Assembly (NCBI RefSeq): GCF_002934265.1
Contig: NZ_PTIX01000014.1
Coordinates: 1 to 64,000, forward strand
DNA length: 64,000 nt
Direction of reading: 5' to 3'
Origin: Actinokineospora auranticolor
GTDB taxonomy: Bacteria; Actinomycetota; Actinomycetes; Mycobacteriales; Pseudonocardiaceae
This document shows positions 8,335 to 17,169 of the stretch, piece after piece. The position numbers and the translations under genes are program-made. Under the pieces are notes generated by a model that saw only the letters and a list, made by a program, of their open reading frames with translations, had not been told where the DNA came from and searched no databases. Numbering within the stretch: position 1 is the first letter of the stretch; each line of letters starts with the position of its first letter.

Positions 8335-11300
8335 ATGAGACTCCTTCGCGCCCGCCGGGGGCGTGTGGCGATCAGCGCGGTGGTCGCGCTGGTCATGCTC
8401 ACGCTGGGACTACCCGGGATCGCCGTGGCCGCGGCGCCTGCCTTCGTGCAGAAGGCCAGCGCCCGCGCGATAGCCACCAGCAAGGCGGTGACCCTGCCCA
8501 ACGCGGTGGTCGCGGGCAACCGGATCGTCGTGCAGGTGGGGGTGTGGAGCAGCGGCAACGCGACGGCGAAGACCGTCAAGGACGCGGCCAACAACACCTA
8601 CACCAAGCTCACCGCGGTCACCGCCCCGGACGGCACCGAGCTGAGCGTGTGGAGCGCGCCCGTCGTCAACGGCGGCGGCACCAAGCCCGCCATCACGGTC
8701 ACCCCGACCGCCAAGGCCGACATCGGCATCGCCGTCGCCGAGTACTCGGGGCTCGCCGCGGCCGCCGACGCCACCGTGGTCGACCAGAAGGCGCAGGCCA
8801 CCGGCACCAGCACCGTCGCGGGCGTGGTCACCTCCGGGCCGACCCCGCCGACGACCGCGGCGGGCGGGCTCGCGCTCGGGTTCTACGTGGACTCCGGCTT
8901 CGGCAAGACCCTGACCGCGGGCAGCGGCTTCACCGAGCGGGTCAACGTCTCGCCCGCCTCCGACATGGAGTTCGTGCTCGAGGACCGGCCCGTCGGCATC
9001 GGCGAGCAGCCCAGCGCCGGGGTCACCACGGGCGCGGGCGTGCCGTGGCTGATGGCGACCGTGGTCTTCAAGGGAGCCGACGGCACCGGCGGCGGCGGTG
9101 GACCGACCGCGCCGGGCGCGCCGACCTCCGTCGTCGCGCAGGCGGGCAACGGGACCGCCACGCTGAACTGGAACGCCCCGCCCAACGGCGGCAGCCCGAT
9201 CGTGTCCTACACGATCACCCCGTTCGCCGGGGCGGCCGCGCAGACGCCGATCGTGCTCAGCGGCTCCGCCACGACGCTGCAGGTCCCCAACCTGACCAAC
9301 GGCACCTCGTACACCTTCACCGTGTCCGCCACCAACAACGTCGGCACCGGCCCGGCGTCGGCACCGTCCAACGCGGTCACCCCGACGGCGTCGCCGCAGG
9401 GCCAGTGGTCGGCACCGATGGACTGGCCGTTCGTCGCGGTGCACATGGTCGCCCTCAACAACGGCAAGTACATCCTGTGGGACGGCTGGCACCAGCCCGA
9501 GCCGACCTACCTGTGGGACCCGGCCGCCAACACCTTCACCACGATCATGGCGCCGGACAGCATCTTCTGCGCCGCCAACGCCCACCTGCCCGACGGCCGC
9601 GTGCTCGTCGTCGGCGGCTACGGCGTGGTCTCCACCGGTGAACTGGGCATCAAGGACACCACGATCTTCGACCCGGCCACCAACTCGTGGAGCCGCGTCG
9701 CGGACATGCACTACCCGCGCTGGTACCCGAGCGTCACCGAGCTGCCCGACGGCCGGTACGTGACCATCAGCGGCAACACCGCCGACGCCTACACCTGGGC
9801 CGAGCACCCCGAGGTCTACGACCCGGGCAACAACACGTGGACGGTGCTGTCCAACGTCAACACCTCGCAGATCCACGAGGTCGAGTACCCGTTCGCCTAC
9901 CTCGCGCCCAACGGCAAGGTCTTCACCATGGGCCCGTCCGAGGACGTGTCGTTCTGGCTCGACGTGAACAACCAGACCTGGACCCCGGTCGGCGCCAGCG
10001 GCGTGGTCAACGGATCGTCCACCATGTACCGGCCCGGCAAGATCCTCTACAGCGGAGGGTCGAGCACCGTGTCCGACGGCGCCCCGGCGATGGCCAACAC
10101 CTCGGTCATCGACCTCACCGGTCATCGACCTCACCGCGCCCACCGCCGCCTGGCGGCAGACCTCGCCGATGAACACCGCGCGGGACTTCCACACCCTCAC
10201 GACCCTCGCCGACGGCAAGGTGCTGGCGGTCGGCGGTTCGCCGTCGAGCGACCAGAGCAAGCTCAACACCAACATCCTCGCCGCCGAGCTCTGGGACCCG
10301 GCCACCGAGAAGTGGACCACCGCGGCGTCCATGGCGGTGCCCCGGCAGTACCACCAGACCGCGCTGCTGATGGCGGACGGTCGCGTGCTGGTCGCGGGCG
10401 GCGGGCACCACATCAGCGCCACCGTGCCCGGCCAGTTCTCCGCCCAGATCTACTCGCCGCCCTACCTGTTCAACGGGGCCCGGCCGACGATCACCGCCGC
10501 CCCGCCGTCCACGGCGTACGGCCAGACGATCTCGGTGAGCACCCCGGACGCCGCGTCGATCAGCGCGGTCAACCTGGTGTCGGTGGGCGCGAACACCCAC
10601 CAGAGCGACATGGACCAGCGGTTCGTGCCGCTCTCGTACACCAAGGGCGTGGGCAAGCTCGACATCCAGACGCCCGCGGGCGCCAACCTCGCCCCACCCG
10701 GTGACTACATGCTGTTCCTGGTCAACGACGCCGGTGTGCCGTCGGTGGCCAAGACCGTGCGGATCCTGCCGTCGATCACCGCACCGTCCGCCCCGTCCGC
10801 GGTCGCCGCGGTGGCGGGCAACGGCTCGGCGACGGTGAGCTGGTCGGCCCCCGGCGACGGCGGCAACGCCATCACCGGCTACACCGTCACCCCGTACATC
10901 GGGGAGGCCGCGCAGACCCCGGTCGCCGTGACCGGGACGTCCGCCCAGGTCACCGGGCTCGCGAACGGGACCACCTACACGTTCCGGGTGACCGCGACCA
11001 ACGCCATCGGCACCAGCGCCCCCTCGCTGGCGTCCAACCCGGTGACCCCGACCGCGACCCCGACACCCGGGTTCGTGCAGAAGGCCACCGCGCGTGGACC
11101 CGGCGCCGAACGCGCGGTGACCACGCCGTCGGCGGTGCAGGTCGGCGACCGGATGGTCGTGCAGGTCGGCATCTGGAACACCGTGGGCTCCCGGGCCACC
11201 GGCGTCCGCGACTCGGCGGGCAACGTCTACACGAAGCTGTCGAGCACGGTCGGCACGGACAACACCGAGCAGAGCGTCTGGACCGCGCCGATCACCGCGG

Positions 11301-11701
11301 GCGGTGGCGCGCCGCTGACCGTGACCGCCTCGGCCTCGGGCACGGCGGACATCGGCGTCGGGGTCGTCGAGTACTCCGGCCTGTCCCTGGCCGCGGGCAC
11401 GGGCGCGGTCGACCAGATCAAGTCGGCGACCGGCACCACGGCCGTGGCCTCCTCCGGGCAGACCGCGGCGACCACGGACGGGGACCAGCTGGCGGTCGGG
11501 TTCTACCTGGACTCCGGTTTCAGCCGGAACCTGACACCGGGCGCGGGCTTCACCCAGCGGCTCAACTCCTCGCCCGCCGGGGACATGGAGATGCTGATCG
11601 AGGACCAGCCCGCCGTCCTCGGCGCCCGCCCGAACGCGACGGTCAACAGCGCGACGAGCACGCCGTGGATGGTGACCACCGTCGTGTTCAAACACGGCTG
11701 A
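8335..11701 (+). pseudogene. Copper-radical oxidase (GlxA/galactose-oxidase type), frameshifted
   Basis: If one copy of a 16-bp tandem duplication (10105-10136) is removed, this is one 1117-aa secreted protein. It has a signal peptide (1-34), a ~210-aa beta-rich module, an FnIII domain (~258-350), a kelch propeller and a galactose-oxidase C-terminal domain, a second FnIII domain, and a second copy of the ~210-aa module. All copper-radical residues are recognisable: thioether Cys412 (SIFCAAN), Tyr464 (PRWYPS), Tyr667-His668 (PRQYHQT) and His750 (ANTHQSD). As it stands the frame breaks at residue 595. The first product (789 aa to 10704) loses the second Tyr and both copper histidines. The remainder is open at 10169-11701 but has no signal peptide. 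Start ATG 8335 has GAGGACGG upstream. The enzyme would oxidise alcohols or aldehydes to give H2O2. The break could be a true mutation or a sequence error. Confidence 0.85.
10105..10136 (+). repeat. Perfect 16-bp tandem duplication causing a frameshift
   Basis: GTCATCGACCTCACCG occurs twice back to back (10105-10120 and 10121-10136). Removing one copy restores a continuous frame from VIDLT into APTAAWRQTSPMNTARDF. Confidence 0.95.
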
Positions 11702-11708
11702 CCACCTC

Positions 11709-11738
11709 GGACGGGGCCGGCTCCGGCCGGTCCCGTCC
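11709..11738 (+). terminator. Imperfect GC-rich hairpin after the oxidase gene
   Basis: GGACGGGGCCGG can pair with CCGGCCGGTCCCGTCC a few bases after the stop codon. No U-run follows, as is common in actinomycetes. Confidence 0.5.
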
Positions 11739-12904
11739 GGCGGTCGACCGCTGGTCGAGCGCTCAATGGCTGAAGTGGACCCCGGCGGGCGGCCGGGGCT
11801 CCCCGGTGGACGCCCGCGGTACCGAGGAAACAACGGTGCCGGTTGCGGCGATGTCGACGGCAGTACGGGACCTCGGTGTGGGGCCCCGGGTGTGGCACGG
11901 GGTCCGCGGATACCGGTGTCGCGCGTGGAGCGGTGCGACGGCCCGGGTGGGGCGCCCGGTTCGGTGGTGAGCGCGTTGCGGGTTGGGCTTAGCGCCCTGG
12001 CTGCGGGGTCGGTGTAGACGACATGGTGGGCGGTGCCGAAGTCATGGGCGGATTCGAGCGGTTCGGCGAGACGGAACTCGATGGGCACGACTGGTCCTCT
12101 GCGCTTGGGCGGACTGGTTGGCTCGACGGGGTGGAGCGGTTCGACATCGATCTGGGCGAGTGGGTCGGTGAGGGGAACGCGCCCGCCGCGGCGGCGGACG
12201 AGGCCGTTGTGGACGAGCAGGTCGGCTATGTGGACTGGGTCGGCGCCATCGCCATGGTCGGTCGGCAGGAGTGGCGTTCCGACACCTGGTGACGGGTCGT
12301 TGCCGTTCGGGTTGGCCGAGCGCGTGGGCGGTGCACCCGGCGGTGGTCGTCGGGTTTCCGCTTCGCGTCTCGGAGGTGGTAGTGCCTTGGTCTGTCGGTG
12401 CTGGCGGCGTTCCCGCTCGTCGTGATGGGTTGCTCCGGGTTTGGGGTGGCCGAACGTGTCGGTGGCGCACCTGGCGGTGATCGTCGGGTCGCCGCGTCTC
12501 GTGGGCGGGCTGGGGCGTTGGCGCCTTGATCTGTCAGTGGGAGTTCGGGCTCCTCGTGGTGGGTCGTTTCGGCGGTTTGAGGTGGCCGAACGCGTCAGCG
12601 GCGCACCTGGCGGCGGTCGTCGGGTGCCCGCCCCGCGTTTCGGGGTGGTTGGGTTCGAAGCGTCAGGCTGGGTCGGTGTTCTCACCTTGGGCGGTCGGTA
12701 GGAGTGGCGTTCCGACACCTGGGGACCGGTCGGCTTGGTCGTACGCGTCCGCGGTTGTGGGGTGGGCTGCGGAGGTGGGCCGGGTGATGGCACCAGGTCT
12801 GCCGCTCAGGCTGTTGTGGACAAGCGGGTCGGCCATCGGGACCGGGTCGGCGCGGTTGCCGGGCGGGCGTTCGGGTACGTGGTCGGGTTGGGGAGGTGGG
12901 CTGG
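11739..12904. repeat. Gene-poor region with degenerate direct repeats
   Basis: Three diverged copies of a ~65-bp unit, built around GGCCGAACGYGTC...GGCGCACCTGGCGG...CGTCGGG, start near 12308, 12445 and 12580. A second unit containing GGAGTGGCGTTCCGACACC occurs near 12265 and 12695. A third, containing TTGTGGACRAGC, occurs near 12200 and 12810. Translations in all frames are low-complexity or repeat-derived. An ORF at 12023-12292 is open but unsupported by motifs or a ribosome-binding site. I see no real gene here; it may be a decayed coding region or a repeat island. Confidence 0.5.
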
Positions 12905-13372
12905 GTGACCGGTGGTGCTGTGGTCGAGCGGGAGGCCGGTGGGCCTGGTCGGGTCTCCTTGTGGCGGCGGCCACGGGGTCGGGGCATGGTCGGCGCGCTC
13001 GTGGTGGCGGCCGTTTCCACGCAGGTCTGGTTGTTCAGCGCACCCGGGGACAGCCCCGCGGACGCCGTCAGCGGGTACTTCCGGGCGGCGATCGACGAGG
13101 ACTGCGGCACGGCGTTCGGGCTGTTGACCGCGCCCGTCGTGGGCAGCTACGGCACGGTGGACCGCCTGTGCGAGCGGGCCAAGGCCGACACGCTGCTGTC
13201 CTTCCAGGTGGGGGACACCACCATGACGGCGGAGGGGGCGAAGGTCACCGTGACGCTGGTCCGGCCCAATCTGACGCTGGTGGACGTGGCGACGATGGTG
13301 CAGGTAGATGGGCATTGGCGGATCGCTTCCTTCGAGGTCATCTCGTCCGATCGCGGGCACGGGCGGCCCTGA
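12905..13372 (+). CDS. Membrane-anchored NTF2-like small protein
   Basis: This 155-aa protein has a basic N-terminus, one transmembrane helix (MVGALVVAAVSTQVWLF) and an extracytoplasmic domain beginning SPADAVSGYFRAAI and ending VQVDGHWRIASFEV. This is the pattern of DUF4878/NTF2-like domains common on actinomycete surface proteins, in which a cone-shaped fold binds a ligand or partner. Cys residues in EDCGTAF and RLCERAK may form a disulfide. The start is taken as GTG 12905 because GGGAGG lies 8-9 nt upstream; a GTG nine bases earlier is possible. It lies 111 bp upstream of the CopD-CtaG gene on the same strand. Its role is unknown. Confidence 0.65.
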   Translation: MTGGAVVEREAGGPGRVSLWRRPRGRGMVGALVVAAVSTQVWLFSAPGDSPADAVSGYFRAAIDEDCGTAFGLLTAPVVGSYGTVDRLCERAKADTLLSFQVGDTTMTAEGAKVTVTLVRPNLTLVDVATMVQVDGHWRIASFEVISSDRGHGRP

Positions 13373-13483
13373 GTCCCGAGTGGACGGTCGCGGTCGCTCG
13401 ACCGGGATGAAGCCAGTTTGCCGAGCAGGCAAGTGGGTGGCCAGACGAAAGGGCTGGGCTGTGGATAACTCGAGGGTATGTGG

Positions 13484-15214
13484 ATGAATCGCCGGATTTG
13501 GTTCGCGCGAACCGGCGCCTTGAGGCCGCTGATTGGGGCCGGAATCGCTTCTGGTGCCGTAGTAGCCGTGGGAGTCTCCGCCGCCGCTCCGCCTCCCGTA
13601 GTGGGCTTGCCGGATGCGGGTGCCTTCGTGCGGATGGCGCTACCCGGCGCTCGGGTGGTCGCAGAGGTTGCGGCTGTTGGGGTTGTGGGCGCGCTGGTTC
13701 TTGCCGCGCTGCTGGCGTCGACGGGTGATGACCGGGACAAGGCGGTGCGGGTCGCGGGGCGCTTGGCGGGTTGGTGGGCGATTCTGTCCGCGTTCATGGT
13801 CGTGTTGACCGTCGCTGACGCGTTGGGACAGGGCATTCCCGAGGTTTTCCGCGTCTTGGGTCCTGCGGTTGGTCGGCTCTCGGTGGCGCTTGCTTGGCTC
13901 GTAGTGGCGAATTTGGCTGCGTTGGTGTGGGTCGGTAGTCGGCTCGAGTTGCCGCCGGGGTGGCTCTTGGCCGGTGCGATCGTTGGTGTGGCGCCGGTAG
14001 CGCTCACCGGACACTCTTCGTCCGGTGGTGACCACGACATCGCGAGTGACAGCCTTATGCTGCATGTCATCGCGATGTCCGTGTGGGCCGGTGGGCTTGT
14101 CGCGCTGTTGGCAGTTGCGCGGCGCTCTTACGGCGCGACTGCTGCGCGGACCTACTCCGCAATCGCGCTTGCCTGCTGGATTGCGGTCGTAGTGACCGGA
14201 CTCGTCAACGCGTCACTACGGCTCGCGGTCGATGAGCTTGGCACGCGCTACGGGTTGCTCGTAGTGGCGAAGCTGGCCGCTGCGATCCTCTTAGGCGGGT
14301 TTGGCTACCTGCACCGGCAGCGCACACTACGACAGCTGGACAGCGCGCAAGCGCGGCCCTTCCTGCGGTTGGCGGCCGTTGAGGTGCTGCTCATGTTGGT
14401 CACCATTGGTCTCGCGGTTGGGCTTAGTCGGACGCCCAGTCCTCTTGGCGCGCGGCGTCGGCTGTCGGCTACCGAGGTCCTTATCGGTTTTCCGCTGCCT
14501 GACCCTCCCAGCCTGGGGCGGCTTCTTGCCGGGTGGCGTCCTGACCTTGTCTTCGGCACTCTCGCTGTCGCAGCTGCGGTCTGGTACCTCTACCGGGTGG
14601 GCCGACGGACGGAGCCGTGGCCGGTGGAGCGGACCGTCGCGTGGTTAGCCGGGTGCGCGGTGTTGTTCATCGCCACCTGTTCCGGGCTTGGCGAGTACGA
14701 ACCGGCGGTGTTCAGCGCGCACACGGTGGTTCGGCTGTTGGTCGGGTTGGTGGCACCCGCGTTGCTCGCTCTTGGGAAGCCGCGTGCGTTGTTGGGGCCG
14801 GTGCGGGTGTGGTTGCCGCGTCCGGAGGTTGCCGCGTTCGCGGCATCGGCCATTCCTGTTGTCTTGTACGGGTTTGGTCTCTATGACGGTCTTGCGGGAC
14901 AGCACTGGGCGCGGTTGGTGATCCTGGGGTGCTCTCTTGCGGCCGGGGTGGCGCTCTTTGCTCGGACCAGTCGCACGCCGGTTGTCGTAGTGGCGCTTGC
15001 GCATGGTCTTACCGGGTTGGTGCTGTTGTGCCGTGAGACGGCGTTGGGGCGTGGGTTCTACTCACGGCTGGCGTTGGAGTGGCCGCATGACGTCAACGGG
15101 GACCAGGTGTTGGCGGGGTGGGTCACGTTGGGGGTCGCGGTGGTGGTTGCTGGTTATGCGGTGCGGCCCGCGGTGGTCAAGCCTTTGCTCGGTGTGCCCA
15201 GCCGTACAGGGTAA
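13484..15214 (+). CDS. CopD - CtaG fusion membrane protein
   Basis: This polytopic membrane protein of ~576 aa has about 14 transmembrane helices. The first ~320 residues match CopD-type copper-resistance proteins, seen in the TGHSSSGGDHDIASDSLMLH region, the SVWAGGLVALL helix and VVVTGLVNASLRL. The last ~230 match the CtaG (caa3 cytochrome oxidase assembly) family, with SAHTVVRLLVGLVAP and the C-terminal ETALGRGFYSRLALEWP. Such fusions are widespread in actinomycetes and are tied to copper uptake or delivery to cytochrome oxidase. ATG 13484 is preferred over ATG 13478 because GAGGG sits 7 nt upstream. A DnaA-box-like TGTGGATAA lies at 13460-13468. T-ending codons are more frequent than in most neighbours. 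The 3' end overlaps the convergent gene by 38 bp. Confidence 0.88.
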   Translation: MNRRIWFARTGALRPLIGAGIASGAVVAVGVSAAAPPPVVGLPDAGAFVRMALPGARVVAEVAAVGVVGALVLAALLASTGDDRDKAVRVAGRLAGWWAILSAFMVVLTVADALGQGIPEVFRVLGPAVGRLSVALAWLVVANLAALVWVGSRLELPPGWLLAGAIVGVAPVALTGHSSSGGDHDIASDSLMLHVIAMSVWAGGLVALLAVARRSYGATAARTYSAIALACWIAVVVTGLVNASLRLAVDELGTRYGLLVVAKLAAAILLGGFGYLHRQRTLRQLDSAQARPFLRLAAVEVLLMLVTIGLAVGLSRTPSPLGARRRLSATEVLIGFPLPDPPSLGRLLAGWRPDLVFGTLAVAAAVWYLYRVGRRTEPWPVERTVAWLAGCAVLFIATCSGLGEYEPAVFSAHTVVRLLVGLVAPALLALGKPRALLGPVRVWLPRPEVAAFAASAIPVVLYGFGLYDGLAGQHWARLVILGCSLAAGVALFARTSRTPVVVVALAHGLTGLVLLCRETALGRGFYSRLALEWPHDVNGDQVLAGWVTLGVAVVVAGYAVRPAVVKPLLGVPSRTG

Positions 15215-16022
15215 CCGCGCCGAGTGTGGTGATGGCCAGGATTGACGCGATGGCCGCGATGGTGGGTGGGGCCAGTGGTGACACGCCGGTGATGGACTCG
15301 ACGCCGACCAGGGTGATCAGGGTGCTGTATGCGGCGATGGCGGTCCAGACCAGTCGCATGTGGTTGTGAATTGTTGTCCGGTCGAGGAGCCAGGCTAGGG
15401 CTGGGACGACGAGGATGGCGTGCATGGCTACCGCGTGCAGGGGCTTGAGGGAGCCCGCGGTGGTGTAGGCCAGGTCCGGGTTGCCTGAGCGGGATGCGAT
15501 GACGCCTTTAGCGATCATGGCTGCGCCGGTGGCGAGCGCTATGAGGAGAGCGGCTAGCCCGAACCGTACCGCCAAGCGCATTGTTGGTGTTGTATTGCGG
15601 GCGCCGGTTGTGGCGGCGACGGTGAGGGCGATCGAGGTGAGGACCAGGACGCCGCCGCCTGCGGCGAGGGTCATGGAGACGGCGGTGTCCTGGGGGGTTT
15701 CGAAGTTGAAGTGGGAGGGGACGCCGCGCCAGGCCTGGGTGGTGACGAGGATGACCTCGATGATGCTGGCGGTGGCGAAGAGGGCCAGGAGTGGGGTTCG
15801 GCGTTTGATGGTCAGGTAGGAGGTCGCCCAGGTGACGGTGGCGAGGGTCAGGCCGAAGGAGAGGCCGAAGGTGGCGGCTTTGCGGAGGGAGAGGGGGCCT
15901 TCCCAGGTGCGGCCGGTGGTCAGGAGGACGGCGACGTGGACCAGGCCGCTGAGGATGAGGGCGGCGCTGATCAGGTAGGCGGCCTTCTCGGTTCGGCGGG
16001 CTCGGGTCCACAGGCTGCGCAT
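15177..16022 (-). CDS. Polytopic integral membrane protein of unknown function
   Basis: This 281-aa protein has about eight predicted membrane helices, for example LISAALILSGLVHVAVLL, ALLIALATGAAMIAKGVI and HAILVVPALAWLL. The first loop TWEGPLSLRKAATFGLSFG is characteristic of a conserved actinomycete membrane family I can place only as uncharacterised. A His-containing helix (PLHAVAMHAILV) and the charged RTTIHNHMRL loop could bind a cofactor or metal, but that is speculation. The ATG at 16022 sits directly at the start of a basic MRSLWTRARRTEK segment, as expected for a cytoplasmic N-terminus. It is convergent with, and overlaps, the CopD-CtaG gene by 38 bp. Confidence 0.75.
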   Translation of the reverse strand: MRSLWTRARRTEKAAYLISAALILSGLVHVAVLLTTGRTWEGPLSLRKAATFGLSFGLTLATVTWATSYLTIKRRTPLLALFATASIIEVILVTTQAWRGVPSHFNFETPQDTAVSMTLAAGGGVLVLTSIALTVAATTGARNTTPTMRLAVRFGLAALLIALATGAAMIAKGVIASRSGNPDLAYTTAGSLKPLHAVAMHAILVVPALAWLLDRTTIHNHMRLVWTAIAAYSTLITLVGVESITGVSPLAPPTIAAIASILAITTLGAVTLYGWAHRAKA

Positions 16023-16217
16023 GGGCAGAGTGTTGCGCGGGGTGGCTTAGAGGTTCTTCAGGATGGGTTGGGTGCGCTGGAGTTCTTGATGGGGGCGGGT
16101 GGCTGGGCGCGTCTGGGGTGAGGCGCCTTGGGCTTGGGGTGGGCCCGCGTTGAGGGGCGGCTCTTGTCGGGCGGGGCTCGGGGCGGGATGGTTCTTGATC
16201 TTGGCATGCCTCCGGCC
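16023..16217. other. Intergenic sequence with left part of a dispersed repeat
   Basis: No gene. The end, 16193-16217 (CTTGATCTTGGC then ATGCCTCCGGCC), is the interrupted left flank of repeat copy R3. It matches the uninterrupted left flank of copy R4 at 16993-17017. Confidence 0.55.
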
Positions 16218-16461
16218 CAATGCCACTAACTTACGGAGCATCGTTGCAGGTCAACGGCATCTTGAGGGGTGCCGTGCGAGAGGCAGGCGGCACGTGCGAC
16301 GACGCCCTGCGGCACACCATAGTTCCATGGCCCGCATTGGGGCATCGAGCGAACACGCAACCCACTGTCGCAAGTGGACTTGATCCGAGTGTTCCAGAGG
16401 TCGATCGCCAATCGCTTAGACCGATACTGGCCAGCGAAAACGCGCTAAGTTAGTGGCATTG
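16218..16461. mobile_element. 244-bp MITE-like element with 16-bp terminal inverted repeats
   Basis: The element starts CAATGCCACTAACTTA (16218-16233) and ends with its exact reverse complement TAAGTTAGTGGCATTG (16446-16461). It is flanked by an 11-bp direct repeat TGCCTCCGGCC (16207-16217 and 16462-16472), consistent with a target-site duplication. The copy of the host repeat at 17007 shows the unoccupied site. It has no coding capacity for a transposase, so it must have been moved in trans. An 11-bp duplication is in the range known for IS4-family transposases, which is only a suggestion. Confidence 0.85.
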
Positions 16462-16541
16462 TGCCTCCGGCCCCCGAAATCCATTCTAGCGGTGGGGGGT
16501 GACAGTTTCGGACGATAATGATCAAGGTTGTGGATAGGTGT
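16462..16541 (-). repeat. Dispersed ~80-bp repeat, copy R3 (split by the MITE)
   Basis: This copy aligns without gaps to R4 and shares its first 28 bases (TGCCTCCGGCCCCCGAAATC then CATTCTAG). The element at 16218-16461 sits between its left flank and body. It ends in TGTGGATAG (16529-16537). Confidence 0.8.
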
Positions 16542-16940
16542 TGCGGGGCGAATGGGATGGCATGGAGGGGAGAGGTGGAGCGAGGGGATGGCGAAGAGAG
16601 GGGAGCGAGGAAGGGGTGAAGCGAGGGGGAAGTGGGGAAGAGGGGGTGATGCCAGGAGGGCAGGGTGACGTAGGGGCGAGATGGGGCCGGCGACGCGGGG
16701 CGGGGGATGTGTCGAGGGAGGCTCGGGATCGAGGAGGGGAGAGGTGGAGCGAGGGAGTGGAGGACAGAGGTAGAGCGAGGGGAATGGCGAAGAGGAGGGG
16801 GCAGAGAGGGGGTGATGAGAGAGAAGTGGGGAAGTGGGTGGCGCCGAGGGGGAAGGGAAAGGGGAACGTGTGGCGTAGGAGCGAGATGGGACTGGAAGAC
16901 GCAGGGGCGGATGGGGTGTGCCGAGGAGAGGCTCGGGGGA
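16542..16940. repeat. Purine-rich tract with a diverged ~200-bp direct duplication
   Basis: The plus strand is almost entirely purines, mostly GAG/GGG runs. Two related segments can be followed. GACGTAGGGGCGAGATGGG... near 16667 corresponds to GGCGTAGGAGCGAGATGGG... near 16868. GTGGAGCGAGGGGATGGCGA near 16572 corresponds to TAGAGCGAGGGGAATGGCGA near 16770. Open frames here are compositional artefacts. Confidence 0.6.
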
Positions 16941-16995
16941 GAGGAGAGGAGAGGAGAGGAGAGGAGAGGAGAGGAGAGGAGAGGAGAGGAGAGGA
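16941..16995. repeat. Perfect pentanucleotide tandem repeat (GAGGA)x11
   Basis: Eleven exact head-to-tail copies of GAGGA run from 16941 to 16995, ending just before repeat copy R4. A perfect homopurine microsatellite of this length is prone to slippage and to triplex formation. Confidence 0.95.
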
Positions 16996-17006
16996 TGATC
17001 TTGATA

Positions 17007-17086
17007 TGCCTCCGGCCCCCGAAATCCATTCTAGTGGGGAGGGGTGACAGTTCTCGGAGAAGCTGATCTTGGCTGTGGATAACTCC
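17007..17086 (-). repeat. Dispersed ~80-bp repeat, copy R4 (uninterrupted)
   Basis: This is the intact copy, preceded by GATCTTGATA and TGCCTCCGGCC, so it represents the empty target site of the MITE. On the minus strand 17028-17033 gives TAGAAT. It ends in TGTGGATAA (17074-17082), a DnaA-box match. Confidence 0.8.
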
Positions 17087-17169
17087 GGCGGGGGTGGGGA
17101 TGGTTCTGGGAACGGCACCCTACGTTTGGACGCTGGTGTTGGGGTGGGGTTGGCGGCTTGGTTGGGGGG

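Noticed and set aside
12023..12292. Plus-strand 89-codon ORF with acidic composition
   Set aside because: No ribosome-binding site or recognisable motif, and its second half lies in a sequence that recurs as a degenerate direct repeat. The antisense frame is equally open.
10115..12793. Minus-strand 892-codon frame opposite the oxidase gene
   Set aside because: Half of it is antisense to the oxidase, and the rest is Pro/Arg-rich translation of the degenerate repeats.
13460..13468. DnaA-box-like sequences (197, 13460, 17074) as a replication origin
   Set aside because: They are single, widely spaced boxes, three or more of them inside a dispersed repeat, with no dnaA, dnaN or A+T-rich unwinding element nearby.
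16445..17029. Minus-strand Ser/Pro/Leu-rich ORF across the GAGGA array
   Set aside because: It is a translation of the pentanucleotide repeat and the dispersed repeat copies. Conservation among repeat copies is at DNA level and not codon-phased.
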